This document shows, piece by piece, positions 12,478-21,789 of a DNA stretch of 64,000 bases. The notes under the pieces were generated by a model. It made no database searches and was not told the DNA's origin. It was given only the letters and a program-made list of their open reading frames with translations. The stretch covers positions 806,001 to 870,000 of the forward strand of contig OZ241368.1 of NCBI GenBank assembly GCA_965200525.1, read 5' to 3'. This stretch comes from JANNPJ01 sp965200525. Lineage in GTDB: Bacteria > Actinomycetota > Actinomycetes > Actinomycetales > Kineosporiaceae. The position numbers were made by a program, and so were the translations under genes. Within the stretch, counting starts at the first letter, position 1. Each line of letters starts with the position of its first letter.

Positions 12478-13754
12478 GGACCGGCAGCCCGGTCGGCGGG
12501 CTGGCCCGCTATGCGAGCGCCGCGATTCTGGTGCGAGCCGCCGACGGCGGCGCCGCCGTCGGCCTCATCCTGCTGGCCCTCGACCCCCAACTCAAGATCC
12601 ACGGTGGGGCCGCCGTGGGCGGACTGCTGGCAGCCGCCCTGACCGCACCGCACCTGCTCGCGCCCTGGGCCGGCGACCGGCTCGATCGGGCCCGGGACGG
12701 GCGGGGCCTGCTGGCCACCAGCTATCTCGGCTACGCGGCGGCCCTGGCCCTGGGGGCGCTGATGCTGGGGAACGCCCCGCTCGCGGCCCCGCTGGCCGCC
12801 GTGACCGTGGCCGGTCTGTGCGGGCCGCTGCTCACCGGCGGCCTGAGCAGCCGGCTTCCGGCCATCGCCGGACCGGGAACCCGCGAACAGCGGCGGGCCC
12901 AGGGCCTGGACGCCCTGACCTACGGCGTCGGCGGGACGCTCGGACCGATCGCGGTGGCCGGACTCAGTGCCGTTGCCGGCGCCCGGTTGGCCGTCCTGGG
13001 GCTGTGCGCGGCCACGGTCGCCGCCTCGGCCCTTACCCTGACCCTGCCGGCCCGAGCCCGGCCGACCCCGGCGGAGCTCGATCAGCCCGATATGGCGAAA
13101 ACAACCACCGGCCAGCGGGTTCGGGCCGGCCTGCGGCCCCTCATCGCCGATCCTCCGCTGCGCCGGGTCAGCCTGCTGACGCTAGTCGGCGCGCTCGGCA
13201 CCGGCGGTTTGCCGGTGATCACAGCCACCCTGGGCCTGCACCTGTCCCACCGGGCGGCCGCCGGAGCGGTGCTGATCACCGCCCTCGGGGTGGGCAGCCT
13301 GCTCGGTTCGCTGCTGGTCATGCTCTTCCCGCTGAGCGGCGAACCCGAGGTGCTGGCGATCCGGCACTTCGCCGCCCTGGTCGCCGTCACGGCCGGATGT
13401 GCCCTGGCCCCGACCTTTTTCTGGGCGTTGATCGGATTCGGGCTGCTCGGAATCCTGCAGGCCACGTTCTTCACCACCACCCTGGCCGCCCGGGCGCAGT
13501 ACTCACCGCCGGCGGTGCGGGCCCAAGTGTTCGTTACCAGCGCCGGCCTGAAGGTGGCCGTGTCGTCGCTCGGCGCGGCGGTGCTCGGCTTAAGCGCGCG
13601 ATTCGCTGGTGGCCGGGTGCTCCTGCTGTCCGTGGCCGCGGTCACCGGTCTCGGACTGATGGGTGCGCTGCTCGACCGTCTGATCGGCCTCCGACCGCGG
13701 GCGCCTGGTCCAGATGCGCGAGCATCCGCTCCGCCACCCCTGCCGGGCGGCTGA
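12468..13754 (+). CDS. MFS-type transporter
   Basis: A 428-residue integral membrane protein with about 12 predicted hydrophobic helices and the cytoplasmic loop APWAGDRLDRARDGR, resembling the loop 2-3 signature of major facilitator permeases. The N-terminal half is very Ala/Leu/Gly-rich. The substrate is unknown; drug or metabolite efflux would be typical. The start at 12468 lies in the second copy of a duplicated Shine-Dalgarno/ATG module, and the competing upstream ATG would translate another frame and might lower expression. Followed 149 bases later by a methyltransferase on the same strand. Confidence 0.75.
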   Translation: MSRRTGSPVGGLARYASAAILVRAADGGAAVGLILLALDPQLKIHGGAAVGGLLAAALTAPHLLAPWAGDRLDRARDGRGLLATSYLGYAAALALGALMLGNAPLAAPLAAVTVAGLCGPLLTGGLSSRLPAIAGPGTREQRRAQGLDALTYGVGGTLGPIAVAGLSAVAGARLAVLGLCAATVAASALTLTLPARARPTPAELDQPDMAKTTTGQRVRAGLRPLIADPPLRRVSLLTLVGALGTGGLPVITATLGLHLSHRAAAGAVLITALGVGSLLGSLLVMLFPLSGEPEVLAIRHFAALVAVTAGCALAPTFFWALIGFGLLGILQATFFTTTLAARAQYSPPAVRAQVFVTSAGLKVAVSSLGAAVLGLSARFAGGRVLLLSVAAVTGLGLMGALLDRLIGLRPRAPGPDARASAPPPLPGG

Positions 13755-13903
13755 GGGCGGCCAGCGGGCCAACGGGAGTCGCCTCCACCGCCACCCGGGC
13801 GACCGGCGTGCAAACGGGCAAAACGGTCCCTAGACTCGCGGCCGGATCTGACCGACCAGCCCGGACCGACCAGCCTGTACACACCGCCCATGGGGGGCCG
13901 ACC

Positions 13904-14728
13904 ATGACCGAACCGCTGCCGGACTGGGCTCCGGAAGGTATCGACCTGTCCACGCCCTCGGCCGCCCGGATGTACGACTACTACCTCGGGGGCGCCCACA
14001 ACTTCGGGATCGACCGCGAGGTGGCCCGCCAGGCCCTCGAACTGGTGCCCGACGGCGCCCTGCTGATGCAGGCCAACCGGGCCTTCCTGCACCGGGCCGT
14101 GCGCTACCTGATCGGCCAGGGCATTCGGCAGTTCATCGACATCGGCTCGGGCATCCCGACCGAGGGCAACGTGCACGAGACGGTCGACGCGGCCCTGCCG
14201 GACGGCGAGGGCCGGGTGCTCTACGTCGACCGCGACCCGGTGGCGATCGTGCACAGCGAGCTGATCCTGGGCGAGGCTCACCCCAACGTGAAGGTGCTGC
14301 AGGCCGACCTGCGCGAGCCGGACGAGATCCTGAACTCCGCCCAGCGCCGGGCCCTGATCGACCTGAGCCGGCCGGTCGCCGTCCTGATGGTCGCCGTACT
14401 GCACTTCGTGCCCGACGCCGATCACCCGCAGGAGCTGATCCAGCGGTTTCACGACGCCGTCGCCCCCGGCAGCTTCCTGGTCGTCTCGCACGGCACGGCC
14501 GAGAAGCAGACGGGCCGCACCGAGCAGGTGGCCAAGCTCTACAAGTCATCGGCCAACCCGGCCACCCTGCGCTCACGGGCCCAGGTCGGCGAGCTGTTCG
14601 CGGGCTGGGACCTGATCGAGCCCGGCGTGGTCTGGGTGCAGGACTGGCACCCGGACTGGCCCGACACCCTGCTGCTCGACCCCTCGACCGATCCCTGGGC
14701 CGCTGCCGTGGGCCGCAAACCGGCCTGA
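13904..14728 (+). CDS. SAM-dependent methyltransferase, SAV2177/DUF574 family
   Basis: A 274-residue protein with the family signature AARMYDYYLGGAHNFGID near the N-terminus, the SAM-binding FIDIGSGIPTEGNVHE, and YVDRDPVAI where the acidic residue should bind the ribose. This family is strongly expanded in Streptomyces and related genera; substrates are mostly unknown. The ATG at 13904 was chosen because it gives the usual family N-terminus; the same frame is open further upstream but antisense-like there. The TGA stop lies in the first unit of a four-copy 14-bp repeat. A second member is encoded at 36869-37753. Confidence 0.85.
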   Translation: MTEPLPDWAPEGIDLSTPSAARMYDYYLGGAHNFGIDREVARQALELVPDGALLMQANRAFLHRAVRYLIGQGIRQFIDIGSGIPTEGNVHETVDAALPDGEGRVLYVDRDPVAIVHSELILGEAHPNVKVLQADLREPDEILNSAQRRALIDLSRPVAVLMVAVLHFVPDADHPQELIQRFHDAVAPGSFLVVSHGTAEKQTGRTEQVAKLYKSSANPATLRSRAQVGELFAGWDLIEPGVVWVQDWHPDWPDTLLLDPSTDPWAAAVGRKPA

Positions 14729-14778
14729 TCAGGGAGGCCTGATCAGGGAGGCCTGATCAGGGAGGCCTGATCAGGGAG
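14723..14778 (+). repeat. Four perfect 14-bp tandem repeats carrying stops of both convergent genes
   Basis: The unit GCCTGATCAGGGAG is repeated at 14723, 14737, 14751 and 14765 without mismatch. Each unit holds the palindrome CCTGATCAGG, so TGA is available on both strands. The first copy provides the stop of the methyltransferase; the last provides the stop of the gene on the opposite strand. It may also act as a multi-hairpin terminator. Confidence 0.95.
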
Positions 14779-15751
14779 TGGGGGCCGCCGGGCGGCGCAA
14801 GGTGGCCACCGTGACGTGCGGCCAGCTGATCCCGTTGAAGTTGAGCAGCACGGTCTGGGTGTACTGCAGCTGACGGAAGTCGGGGGTGCCCTTGACCGTC
14901 TCCAGCCAGAACGTCGAGGTGACGGTGGCCGCCACCGCGTTCGGACCCTCGGCGTCGCCCTTGAGGAAGGCCGTGTTGGCGGTGCCGCCGCCGAGCACCG
15001 GCTTGTGGTTCGTCGAGACGGTCAGCGCGACGGTTGAGGTGATGGTCTGGTGGGCGATCGCGGCCCGCAGCACGCTGTTCGGGTCGTCGACCATCTTCTG
15101 GGTCACCCCGACCAGCCCGGCCGCGGGTGTGCGGAACTTGGTCTTCTTGGCCAGGTTCTGCTCGATGAAGTCGAAGCCCTCGGTGGGCGAGCCGATGTTG
15201 AACGGGGTGATGCTCACCTTGGGGATCTTCGGTGCGGCCTCGGTGCGGGTGGACACGCCCTGGGCCAGGATCGTGGTGCCGTGCGGGATGGACGCCATCC
15301 GGACCAGCGTCACCGGCTCCTTGGGGTGCGAGGTGGGCGGCACGTGGGCCCAGATCCCCGGCTCGATGTGCAGCCCGGCGTTCAGGTTGCTGTCGGAGAT
15401 CTGCTGCAGATAGGTCAGGCCGAACATCTCGATGTCGCGCTGCAGCAGGCCCCGGTTGGGGATCGGGCCGTTGATCTTCTCGAAGTCGAGCTGCTCGCGG
15501 GTCACGTTCAGCTCGAGAAAGCGATCCTGCCCGTCGGTGTGGTTCGGCCGCCAGATCACGTTGAATCCGGTGCCCACCCATTTTCCGGCTAGGCCGGCCA
15601 GCCGGCCGAGCGGGTTGGCTACCGGGGCCGGCGCGACCGCAGCGGCACTGAAAGTTCCTGCGACGGGGCCATTGTCGCCACCGGAGGGCGCATCAGGGTC
15701 GGGCTCGATCGGAGGGAGCGGCTTGAATTCGAAATCACTGGCCAAGTGCAT
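14771..15751 (-). CDS. Conserved protein of unknown function, beta-rich, possibly lipocalin/nitrobindin-like
   Basis: 326 residues. After a low-complexity Pro/Asp/Ala-rich N-terminus (about 1-45) comes LAGKWVGTGFNVIWRPN, reminiscent of the start of small ligand-binding beta-barrels, then FLELNVTREQLDFE and RMASIPHGTTILAQG. I recall this pattern from bacterial and fungal hypothetical proteins; a heme- or lipid-binding role is only a guess. There are no membrane helices or signal peptide. The ATG at 15751 is preceded by GGAAAGG and preferred over the much longer open frame. It is divergent from the next gene. Confidence 0.6.
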   Translation of the reverse strand: MHLASDFEFKPLPPIEPDPDAPSGGDNGPVAGTFSAAAVAPAPVANPLGRLAGLAGKWVGTGFNVIWRPNHTDGQDRFLELNVTREQLDFEKINGPIPNRGLLQRDIEMFGLTYLQQISDSNLNAGLHIEPGIWAHVPPTSHPKEPVTLVRMASIPHGTTILAQGVSTRTEAAPKIPKVSITPFNIGSPTEGFDFIEQNLAKKTKFRTPAAGLVGVTQKMVDDPNSVLRAAIAHQTITSTVALTVSTNHKPVLGGGTANTAFLKGDAEGPNAVAATVTSTFWLETVKGTPDFRQLQYTQTVLLNFNGISWPHVTVATLRRPAAPTP

Positions 15752-15940
15752 GCTGGTGCCTTTCCGCAGAGATTTCGAAATGGATTTCCGGCCACCACCG
15801 GCCCCCTCCTGGCGCGTCAATAATCGTGCACCATTTGGGCTTTCGCAAGGCCTGGGGCGGGTTTCCTGCCGGCCGGTCCCGACGCCCCGGTTCCGGCGCT
15901 CGGCCCGGCCGGCCGGGCCGGTACGGGTTACCGTGAGCAG

Positions 15941-17356
15941 GTGGATCCGCCGCCGTACGCCGAGGTGCTCGGGCCGGAGCCGGCCGAGTCGCTCGGCGAG
16001 CGCGGCGGCCGCTGGCTGCGTGCGCACCCGCGGGGCGCGGCGATCCTGGCCCTGCTCCTGGTGCTGCTCCTGATTGCGGCCGGCTCGGTGGCCCTGGCCC
16101 GGCACCTGCGCCGCCCCGACCTGCCCACCCTGAGCATCAGTGACGACGGCGACCTGCCCTCGGACGCGCCCTGGCCGACCGGCGGTGACGGGCGACCGTC
16201 CGGGCCGGTCGAGCTATCGGTGAACACCAAGCTCACGGTCGGGCCGATGCACGACCTCACCCGGGTGATCGGCATCTCCGGGCCCGGCGTCGGGCGCCCG
16301 GCCGGGCGGCCGGTGCGGCTGCGCGGCAACGGGACGGCGTCCGTGGCCCTGAGCTCGATGATCGACTGCGAATCCCTGCCGGCCACCATCCCGACCGGCG
16401 CCTACGGGCTGCGGGTGCAGGCCGTCTCCGGTTCGCGCAGCCGCACCGCGGTGATCCGGGCCGGGCCGGCCGGCGAGCGCTGGCGCACCATGATCGCGCT
16501 GGCCTGCGCCGCCTGGTCGGCCCGCCGCGACGTCACCGCCACCGACCTGAGCACGGTGGTGAGCCCGACCCGGCCGCGGGTGGACGTGAGTCTGAGCCTG
16601 GTCAACCGGGGTGAGCGCCCGGTCACGGTGACCGCCGGCGACACCGGGGCCCCGATCCACCTCAGCGGTGGCCTGCCGGTGCGCATCGGGCCGCACAGCA
16701 CCGGGCGGGCCGCGTTCAGCGTCGTCCTCGACCGCTGCGACTCGGTGGCGCCGATCCGTAACCAGACCGCCCCACTGAGTTCGGACGCGGGCCTGACCAG
16801 CGTGATCAACCTGGTCGGGCTGGCCGGCAGCCTGCCGCTGAGCGCCGGTACGTCCTTTCCCGGGGCCGGCGGCGACAGCGGGCTGGGCGCGACCGGCCTG
16901 GTGCTCGACCCGGCCGCGGCCCGGGCCCTGGCCTCCGGCCTCAGCCGGGCCTGCGGGCAGCTCGACCCGGCGTTCGCCCTGATCACCCCGAACGGCTCGC
17001 GCTACCAGGCCCGGACCCGGGTGCTGAGCGTCCCGATCACCGTGCTCACCACGCCGGGCCGGGTGCGGGTCGAACGGGTTCGCCTGGTGCCGATGGTCGG
17101 CTACGCCGGGGCCTACCGGCCGGCCGCCGACACCGTTCAGGAGCTGGTCCCGGACCGGACCGGGCAGGCCCGGGTGACGCTACGGTTCCGGTCACCGCCG
17201 GCCGGGCGGTGCCCGGACGGCGGCGTGTCCCTGCCCGGCCTGCTGATCACCCTGGACCTGACCGGCCCCGGTGGCCGGCGGACCGTGTCGTACAGCGAGC
17301 GGCTCGAGCTCAGTGCCGATCCGGCCGCCCTGCGCCTGCTCTGCGGAAAGAACTGA
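15941..17356 (+). CDS. Membrane-anchored protein of unknown function
   Basis: 471 residues starting at GTG. Residues about 1-30 are cytoplasmic, 31-52 form one strongly hydrophobic helix (ILALLLVLLLIAAGSVALA) followed by Arg residues, and the rest (about 55-471) is predicted outside the membrane. The outer part is rich in beta-like segments and has four widely spaced cysteines. I do not recognise the family. The gene ends 54 bases before a thioredoxin gene on the same strand, so cysteine redox control of the outer domain is conceivable but speculative. Confidence 0.6.
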   Translation: MDPPPYAEVLGPEPAESLGERGGRWLRAHPRGAAILALLLVLLLIAAGSVALARHLRRPDLPTLSISDDGDLPSDAPWPTGGDGRPSGPVELSVNTKLTVGPMHDLTRVIGISGPGVGRPAGRPVRLRGNGTASVALSSMIDCESLPATIPTGAYGLRVQAVSGSRSRTAVIRAGPAGERWRTMIALACAAWSARRDVTATDLSTVVSPTRPRVDVSLSLVNRGERPVTVTAGDTGAPIHLSGGLPVRIGPHSTGRAAFSVVLDRCDSVAPIRNQTAPLSSDAGLTSVINLVGLAGSLPLSAGTSFPGAGGDSGLGATGLVLDPAAARALASGLSRACGQLDPAFALITPNGSRYQARTRVLSVPITVLTTPGRVRVERVRLVPMVGYAGAYRPAADTVQELVPDRTGQARVTLRFRSPPAGRCPDGGVSLPGLLITLDLTGPGGRRTVSYSERLELSADPAALRLLCGKN

Positions 17357-17410
17357 CCTCACCGACGGATCGTTCGACCCTCGAACGGATTCGCTCTCGA
17401 ACGGAGACCC

Positions 17411-17752
17411 ATGTCGCTCACCCCGACCACCGACGCCTCGTTCGCCGCCGACGTGCTGGCCAGTCCGGTGGCGACCCTGGTCGACTTCACCGCCGGCTGG
17501 TGCCCGCCGTGCCAGGAGGTCGCGCCGGTGCTGGAACAGATCGCCGTCGAGCAGGCCGCCCGGTTGCGGGTGGTGTCGATCGACGTGGACGACAACCCGG
17601 TCACGGCCACGCTCTACGAGGTGCAGAAGCTGCCGACCCTGGCCCTGTTCGTCGGCGGCCGGATCGTGGCCCGGGTGGTGGGGGCCCGGGCCGAGCCGAT
17701 GATCATGGGCGAGTTCGGGCCCCACCTGGAGCTCAGCCCGAGGGCCACCTGA
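17411..17752 (+). CDS. Thioredoxin with WCPPC active site
   Basis: A 113-residue single-domain thioredoxin fold: VDFTAGWCPPCQEVAPVLE (active-site Cys at about 31 and 34), VSIDVDDNP, and the cis-proline loop KLPTLALF. Canonical thioredoxins have WCGPC; WCPPC raises redox potential in other members and is seen in more oxidising or specialised thioredoxins. No signal peptide, so cytoplasmic. It is 11 bases upstream of the antiporter gene and probably co-transcribed with it. Confidence 0.9.
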   Translation: MSLTPTTDASFAADVLASPVATLVDFTAGWCPPCQEVAPVLEQIAVEQAARLRVVSIDVDDNPVTATLYEVQKLPTLALFVGGRIVARVVGARAEPMIMGEFGPHLELSPRAT

Positions 17753-17763
17753 AAGAGTGACGC

Positions 17764-19386
17764 ATGCTGACCGTCCTGGCCCTCGTCCTGGCCGCCGTCC
17801 TGGCGATCACCGTCATCGAGATCCTGGCCGAGCGCACCGGGCTGCCCGCCGCGGCTCTGCTCACCATCGCCGGCCTGGCCTACGCCGTCCTGCCGGGGCC
17901 CAATCTCGAGCTCGATCCCGAGATCATCCTCACCTTCGTGCTGCCGCCGCTGCTCTACAGCGCCGCACTGAACTCCTCGTTGCTGGCGATCCGCCGCAAC
18001 CTGCGCCCGGTGATCAGCCTCTCGGTGGTGCTGGTGCTGGTCACGGCCCTGCTGGTCGGGGTGGGCACGCACCTGTTCGTGCCGGGCGTCACCCTGGCCG
18101 CCGGCATCGCGCTGGGTGCCGCCGTCGCCCCGCCCGACCCGGTCGCGGCCCTGGCCATCGGACGCCGGGCCGGGCTGCCCCCGTCCCTGATCACCCTGAT
18201 CGAGGGCGAGGGCCTGCTCAACGACGCCACCGCCCTGACCACGTTCACGGTGGCCGCGCACGCCGTCACCAGTGGGGGCTTCTCGCCGGCCGGCTCCGGG
18301 TTGCGGTTCGTGCTCGCCGCAGCCGGGGGCCTGTTGGTCGGGGCGGCCACCGCGGCCGCCGTCCGGGCCGTGCGGGGTCTGATCCACGAGCCGATCCTGC
18401 TCAACGCCCTGTCTCTGGCCACGCCGTTCGTGGCCTACCTGATCGGCGAGGAACTGCACGTCTCGGGCGTGCTGGCCGTGGTGATCACCGGCCTGATCGT
18501 CGGGCACGACACCCCCCGCGCGGTGTCCGGAGCCAGCCGGCTGCAGACCGCGGCCGTCTGGCGGCTGGTCGACTTCCTGCTCGAGGGCTTCGTCTTCCTG
18601 CTGATCGGCCAGCAACTGCCCGAGGTGCTGCACGGCCTGAAGGCCTACCCGACCTCGACCGTGGTCATCGCCGGGGGCGTCACCGTGGGGATCGTGCTGC
18701 TGCTGCGGCCGTTGTGGCTGATCCTGACCGAACTGCTACCCGGGGCCCTGCACACCCGACTCAAGGGCTCGGGCCAGGAGGAGGGCTCCCGGCTGACCGG
18801 CTCCGAGGTGCTGGTGATGAGCTGGGCCGGCACCCGGGGCGTGATCAGCCTGGCCGCGATCTTCACGCTGCCCCTGACCACCGACGCCCACGAGCCGTTC
18901 CCCGAGCGCGACCTGCTGCTGTTCTGCACCTTCCTGGTGGTGCTGGCGACCCTGCTCGGGCAGGGGCTCACCTTCGCCCCGATCGCCCGGGCTGTCGGGC
19001 TGCGAGCCGACTTCGCCGACCAGGCCCGGATCCGCAACGAGGCCCGGGCGGCCGGCGTCAACGCCGCCCTGACCCGGCTCGACCAGCTCGCCGAGGACGG
19101 CGAGGTCGGGCCGGACACGATCAACGCGCTGCGCGGCAACCTCAACCAGCGGGCCGCCCGCTACCAGCAGCGACTCGACCTGCTGGACCAGTCCGCGGAC
19201 GGCGAGATCCCGGTCTCGGCCGGCTACGACGCGGCCGTCTCGGCCCGGCACGCCGTGATCGAGGCCCAGCGCGAAGAACTGCTGCGCTGGCGCGACGCCG
19301 GCCGGCTGCCCGATGCCGGCCTGCGGGTGCTGGAGCACGAACTGGACCTGGAGGAACACACCCTGCCGAAACCCCCGTCCCGCTGA
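17764..19386 (+). CDS. Na+/H+ antiporter, CPA1 (NhaP) family
   Basis: A 540-residue protein with about 12 transmembrane helices in the first 400 residues, followed by a roughly 130-residue charged C-terminal tail with coiled-coil tendency (LDQLAEDGEVGPDTINALRG onward). CPA1 ion-binding motifs are visible: AAVAPPDPVAALAIGRRAG, including the conserved Asp, and EGEGLLNDATALTTF; MSWAGTRGVISLAAIF is typical of helix 11. It exchanges Na+ (or K+) for H+ at the plasma membrane. AGAG lies ahead of the ATG at 17764. The gene follows the thioredoxin gene in a likely operon. Confidence 0.9.
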   Translation: MLTVLALVLAAVLAITVIEILAERTGLPAAALLTIAGLAYAVLPGPNLELDPEIILTFVLPPLLYSAALNSSLLAIRRNLRPVISLSVVLVLVTALLVGVGTHLFVPGVTLAAGIALGAAVAPPDPVAALAIGRRAGLPPSLITLIEGEGLLNDATALTTFTVAAHAVTSGGFSPAGSGLRFVLAAAGGLLVGAATAAAVRAVRGLIHEPILLNALSLATPFVAYLIGEELHVSGVLAVVITGLIVGHDTPRAVSGASRLQTAAVWRLVDFLLEGFVFLLIGQQLPEVLHGLKAYPTSTVVIAGGVTVGIVLLLRPLWLILTELLPGALHTRLKGSGQEEGSRLTGSEVLVMSWAGTRGVISLAAIFTLPLTTDAHEPFPERDLLLFCTFLVVLATLLGQGLTFAPIARAVGLRADFADQARIRNEARAAGVNAALTRLDQLAEDGEVGPDTINALRGNLNQRAARYQQRLDLLDQSADGEIPVSAGYDAAVSARHAVIEAQREELLRWRDAGRLPDAGLRVLEHELDLEEHTLPKPPSR

Positions 19387-19467
19387 TCGCCGCCCGACCA
19401 ACCGGCAGTAGGCCAGGCGGGTGGCTGCGGCTCGTGCCGTCGCCGCCAGTTGTCGATATCTTCACGT

Positions 19468-21645
19468 GTGCTGACCGCCCTGACGACCGTGACCGCGGTC
19501 GGTCTGCTGGTCGCCGTGATCGCTCTGCGCCGGCGGGCGGCCGACGCCCAGGACGAACCGCGCACCTGGACCCGGGTGCTGCTCGGCGTCGCCCTGATCG
19601 CGGTCTCGGCCCTGGCCGGCCAGATCGCCGACGCCGCGACGTCCGACCGGCCTGATCTGTCGGGGATCGGCGGGCTGATCAGCAGCATCGGCTGCGTGCT
19701 GGCCTGCGGCCCGTTCTACCTCGGCCTGATCAACTGGAACCGGGCCCGGCTGGAGGACATGGACCCGGGCGACTCGGTCAACGGGTTCAGCGCCATCCTG
19801 GCCATGGTCGCGCTGGGCAACCTGGTCCTGCCCCACTTCCGCACCCCGCACGACTGGCTGGACCAGTGGCAGGACCAGACCGCGCTGTGGGCGGTGGGCG
19901 GCCTGTTCGTCGTCTTCGGGGCCGGGGTGTCGATCGCGATGATGGCCGGGCTTCGCCACGACCCCCGGATCTGGGTGATGAGCGCGGCGCTGGGCGTGGC
20001 CCTGACCGCCGAGTCGGTCGGGCTGGTGACCGGCCCCCCCGGGCGCCCGGCGATCTCCTTGGTCTGGCTTCTGGCCGGGGTGGCGATCGCCGTCTGCATC
20101 CTGCTCCCGCACCAGCCCGCCTCCGCCCCCTACAAGGACGCCGCCAGCCAGGCCACCATCTTCGGGGCCCTGGTCGTGCTGCTGGCCGGGGTGATCGTCT
20201 TGATCCTGGACGACGACCTGGCCGTGAACGGCAGCCGGCTGGCCACCGAGTACGGCACCGCCGCGGTGGCCGGCGCCGGGTACCGGGTGATGCGCCTGGT
20301 CCACGACCTGGCCAACCTGGCCCAGTCGCGGCGTGAGGCCCTGACCGACGAGCTGACCGGCATCCCCAACCGGCGGGCCCTGCTGGCTGCCCTCGACGAG
20401 GCCCTGACCTCGGCCGGCACCACCAGCCTGATGATCATCGATCTGGACCGGTTCAAGGCCATCAACGACCGCTACGGGCACGAGGCCGGCGACGAGGTGT
20501 TGCGGCACATGACCCAGGCGTTCTCGGAACACATCCCCGAGGGCGGCACCCTGGCCCGGCTGGGCGGCGACGAGTTCGCCGTCCTGCTGCAGGACGTCGA
20601 GGCGGGGACCGCCACCGCCGTGGCCCAGTCGCTGGCCGCGGCGGCGGCCCCGCTGAGCGACGTCAAGGGCCGGCTGCTGCAGGTCGGCGCCAGCGTCGGG
20701 GTGGCCACGGTCAGCGAGCCCGGCATCACCGGCGGCGAGCTGCTGCGCCGCGCGGACGCCGCGATGTACCAGGCCAAGACCTCCGGGTCGGGGGTGCGCA
20801 GTTACGACGGCGACCTGGACGCCCTGGCCCAGGAGCAGCTCGGGCTGGTCGAGGAGCTGCACCTGGCCCTGGCCGGGCCGGTCGATCGCCGCGAGCAGAT
20901 CGTCGTGTACTTCCAGCCCCAGCTGGATGCTCACACCGGGCGGGTGGCCGGCGCCGAGGCCCTGGTGCGCTGGGAGCATCCGCGCCGCGGCCTGCTGACC
21001 CCGGACGCCTTCATCGACCTGGCCGAGCAGAACGAGCTGATGGGCGCGCTGACGGCCAAGGTGATGCGCGAGGCGGTGGCCCAGGCGACCCGCTGGCACG
21101 CCCTCGGTTACCCGCTGCGGGTGTCGGTCAACCTGTCGGCGTCCGGGCTGTCCCACCCGTCGCTGCCGGACCTGATCGATCAGGTGACCCGGACGGCGCC
21201 GGCCGTCGAGCTGGTCCTGGAGGTCACCGAGACCAGCCTGATGAAGGACCCGGAGCAGGCCCTGGCCGCGATGCACATGATCGCCGGGCGCGGGGTCGGG
21301 ATCAGCATCGACGACTACGGCACGGGCTACTCCTCGCTCAGCTACATGAACGACCTGCCGGCCACCGAGCTCAAGATCGACCGCTCGTTCACGGCCCGGA
21401 CGGCGAGCGACCCCCGGACCGCCGCGATCGTCGCCGCGACCGTGGAACTGGCCCACCGGCTCGGGATGCGGCTGATCGCCGAAGGGGTCGAGGACGAGCC
21501 GACCCTGGCCGCGATGACCCGGCTGGGCTGCGACGAGACCCAGGGCTACCTGCACAGCCGCCCACTGCCGGCTGAGGTGTTCCTCACCTGGCTGCAGCTG
21601 AAGGACGAGGCCCGCAGCCGGCTCCCGGCCGAGAGACGGCCCTGA
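19468..21645 (+). CDS. Membrane GGDEF-EAL c-di-GMP turnover protein
   Basis: About 725 residues from the GTG at 19468 (a TTG at 19450 is an alternative; neither has a clear Shine-Dalgarno). The N-terminal 270 residues contain about eight hydrophobic helices of a sensor-like membrane domain. A diguanylate cyclase domain follows with intact GGDEF (366-370); the RxxD inhibitory site five residues before it is absent (PEGG instead). The phosphodiesterase domain has EAL at 497-499 (AGAEALVRWEH), EVTETSLMKDP and the metal-site DDYGTGYSSLSYM, so both activities look possible. It lies directly upstream of bldC. Confidence 0.9.
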   Translation: MLTALTTVTAVGLLVAVIALRRRAADAQDEPRTWTRVLLGVALIAVSALAGQIADAATSDRPDLSGIGGLISSIGCVLACGPFYLGLINWNRARLEDMDPGDSVNGFSAILAMVALGNLVLPHFRTPHDWLDQWQDQTALWAVGGLFVVFGAGVSIAMMAGLRHDPRIWVMSAALGVALTAESVGLVTGPPGRPAISLVWLLAGVAIAVCILLPHQPASAPYKDAASQATIFGALVVLLAGVIVLILDDDLAVNGSRLATEYGTAAVAGAGYRVMRLVHDLANLAQSRREALTDELTGIPNRRALLAALDEALTSAGTTSLMIIDLDRFKAINDRYGHEAGDEVLRHMTQAFSEHIPEGGTLARLGGDEFAVLLQDVEAGTATAVAQSLAAAAAPLSDVKGRLLQVGASVGVATVSEPGITGGELLRRADAAMYQAKTSGSGVRSYDGDLDALAQEQLGLVEELHLALAGPVDRREQIVVYFQPQLDAHTGRVAGAEALVRWEHPRRGLLTPDAFIDLAEQNELMGALTAKVMREAVAQATRWHALGYPLRVSVNLSASGLSHPSLPDLIDQVTRTAPAVELVLEVTETSLMKDPEQALAAMHMIAGRGVGISIDDYGTGYSSLSYMNDLPATELKIDRSFTARTASDPRTAAIVAATVELAHRLGMRLIAEGVEDEPTLAAMTRLGCDETQGYLHSRPLPAEVFLTWLQLKDEARSRLPAERRP

Positions 21646-21789
21646 GCTCCGACACGCGGTGACCCTTGCCATGACCGGGGCGGGCCGGACGGGCAGACTG
21701 AATTTCCTGATCGAGGGGCGCAGGGGTTTACGACCTGATAGACAACCAATGCGTCACATCGGGCGCTTCGACGCATTCTGGAGGTTGAT

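Noticed and set aside
12449..14728. 759-residue frame running from the first duplicated ATG through to the end of the methyltransferase
   Set aside because: Its first 480 residues are Arg/Gly/Pro-rich shadow of the MFS gene; the real methyltransferase starts at 13904 and the MFS gene uses 12468.
14723..14778. Possible CRISPR-like or attachment-site repeat
   Set aside because: Units are directly adjacent without spacers and lie at stop codons; no cas or integrase gene is near.
19462..21672. 736-residue open frame antisense to the GGDEF-EAL gene
   Set aside because: Composition (Gly, Gln, His, Arg) is typical for antisense frames here, while the plus strand shows complete GGDEF and EAL motifs.
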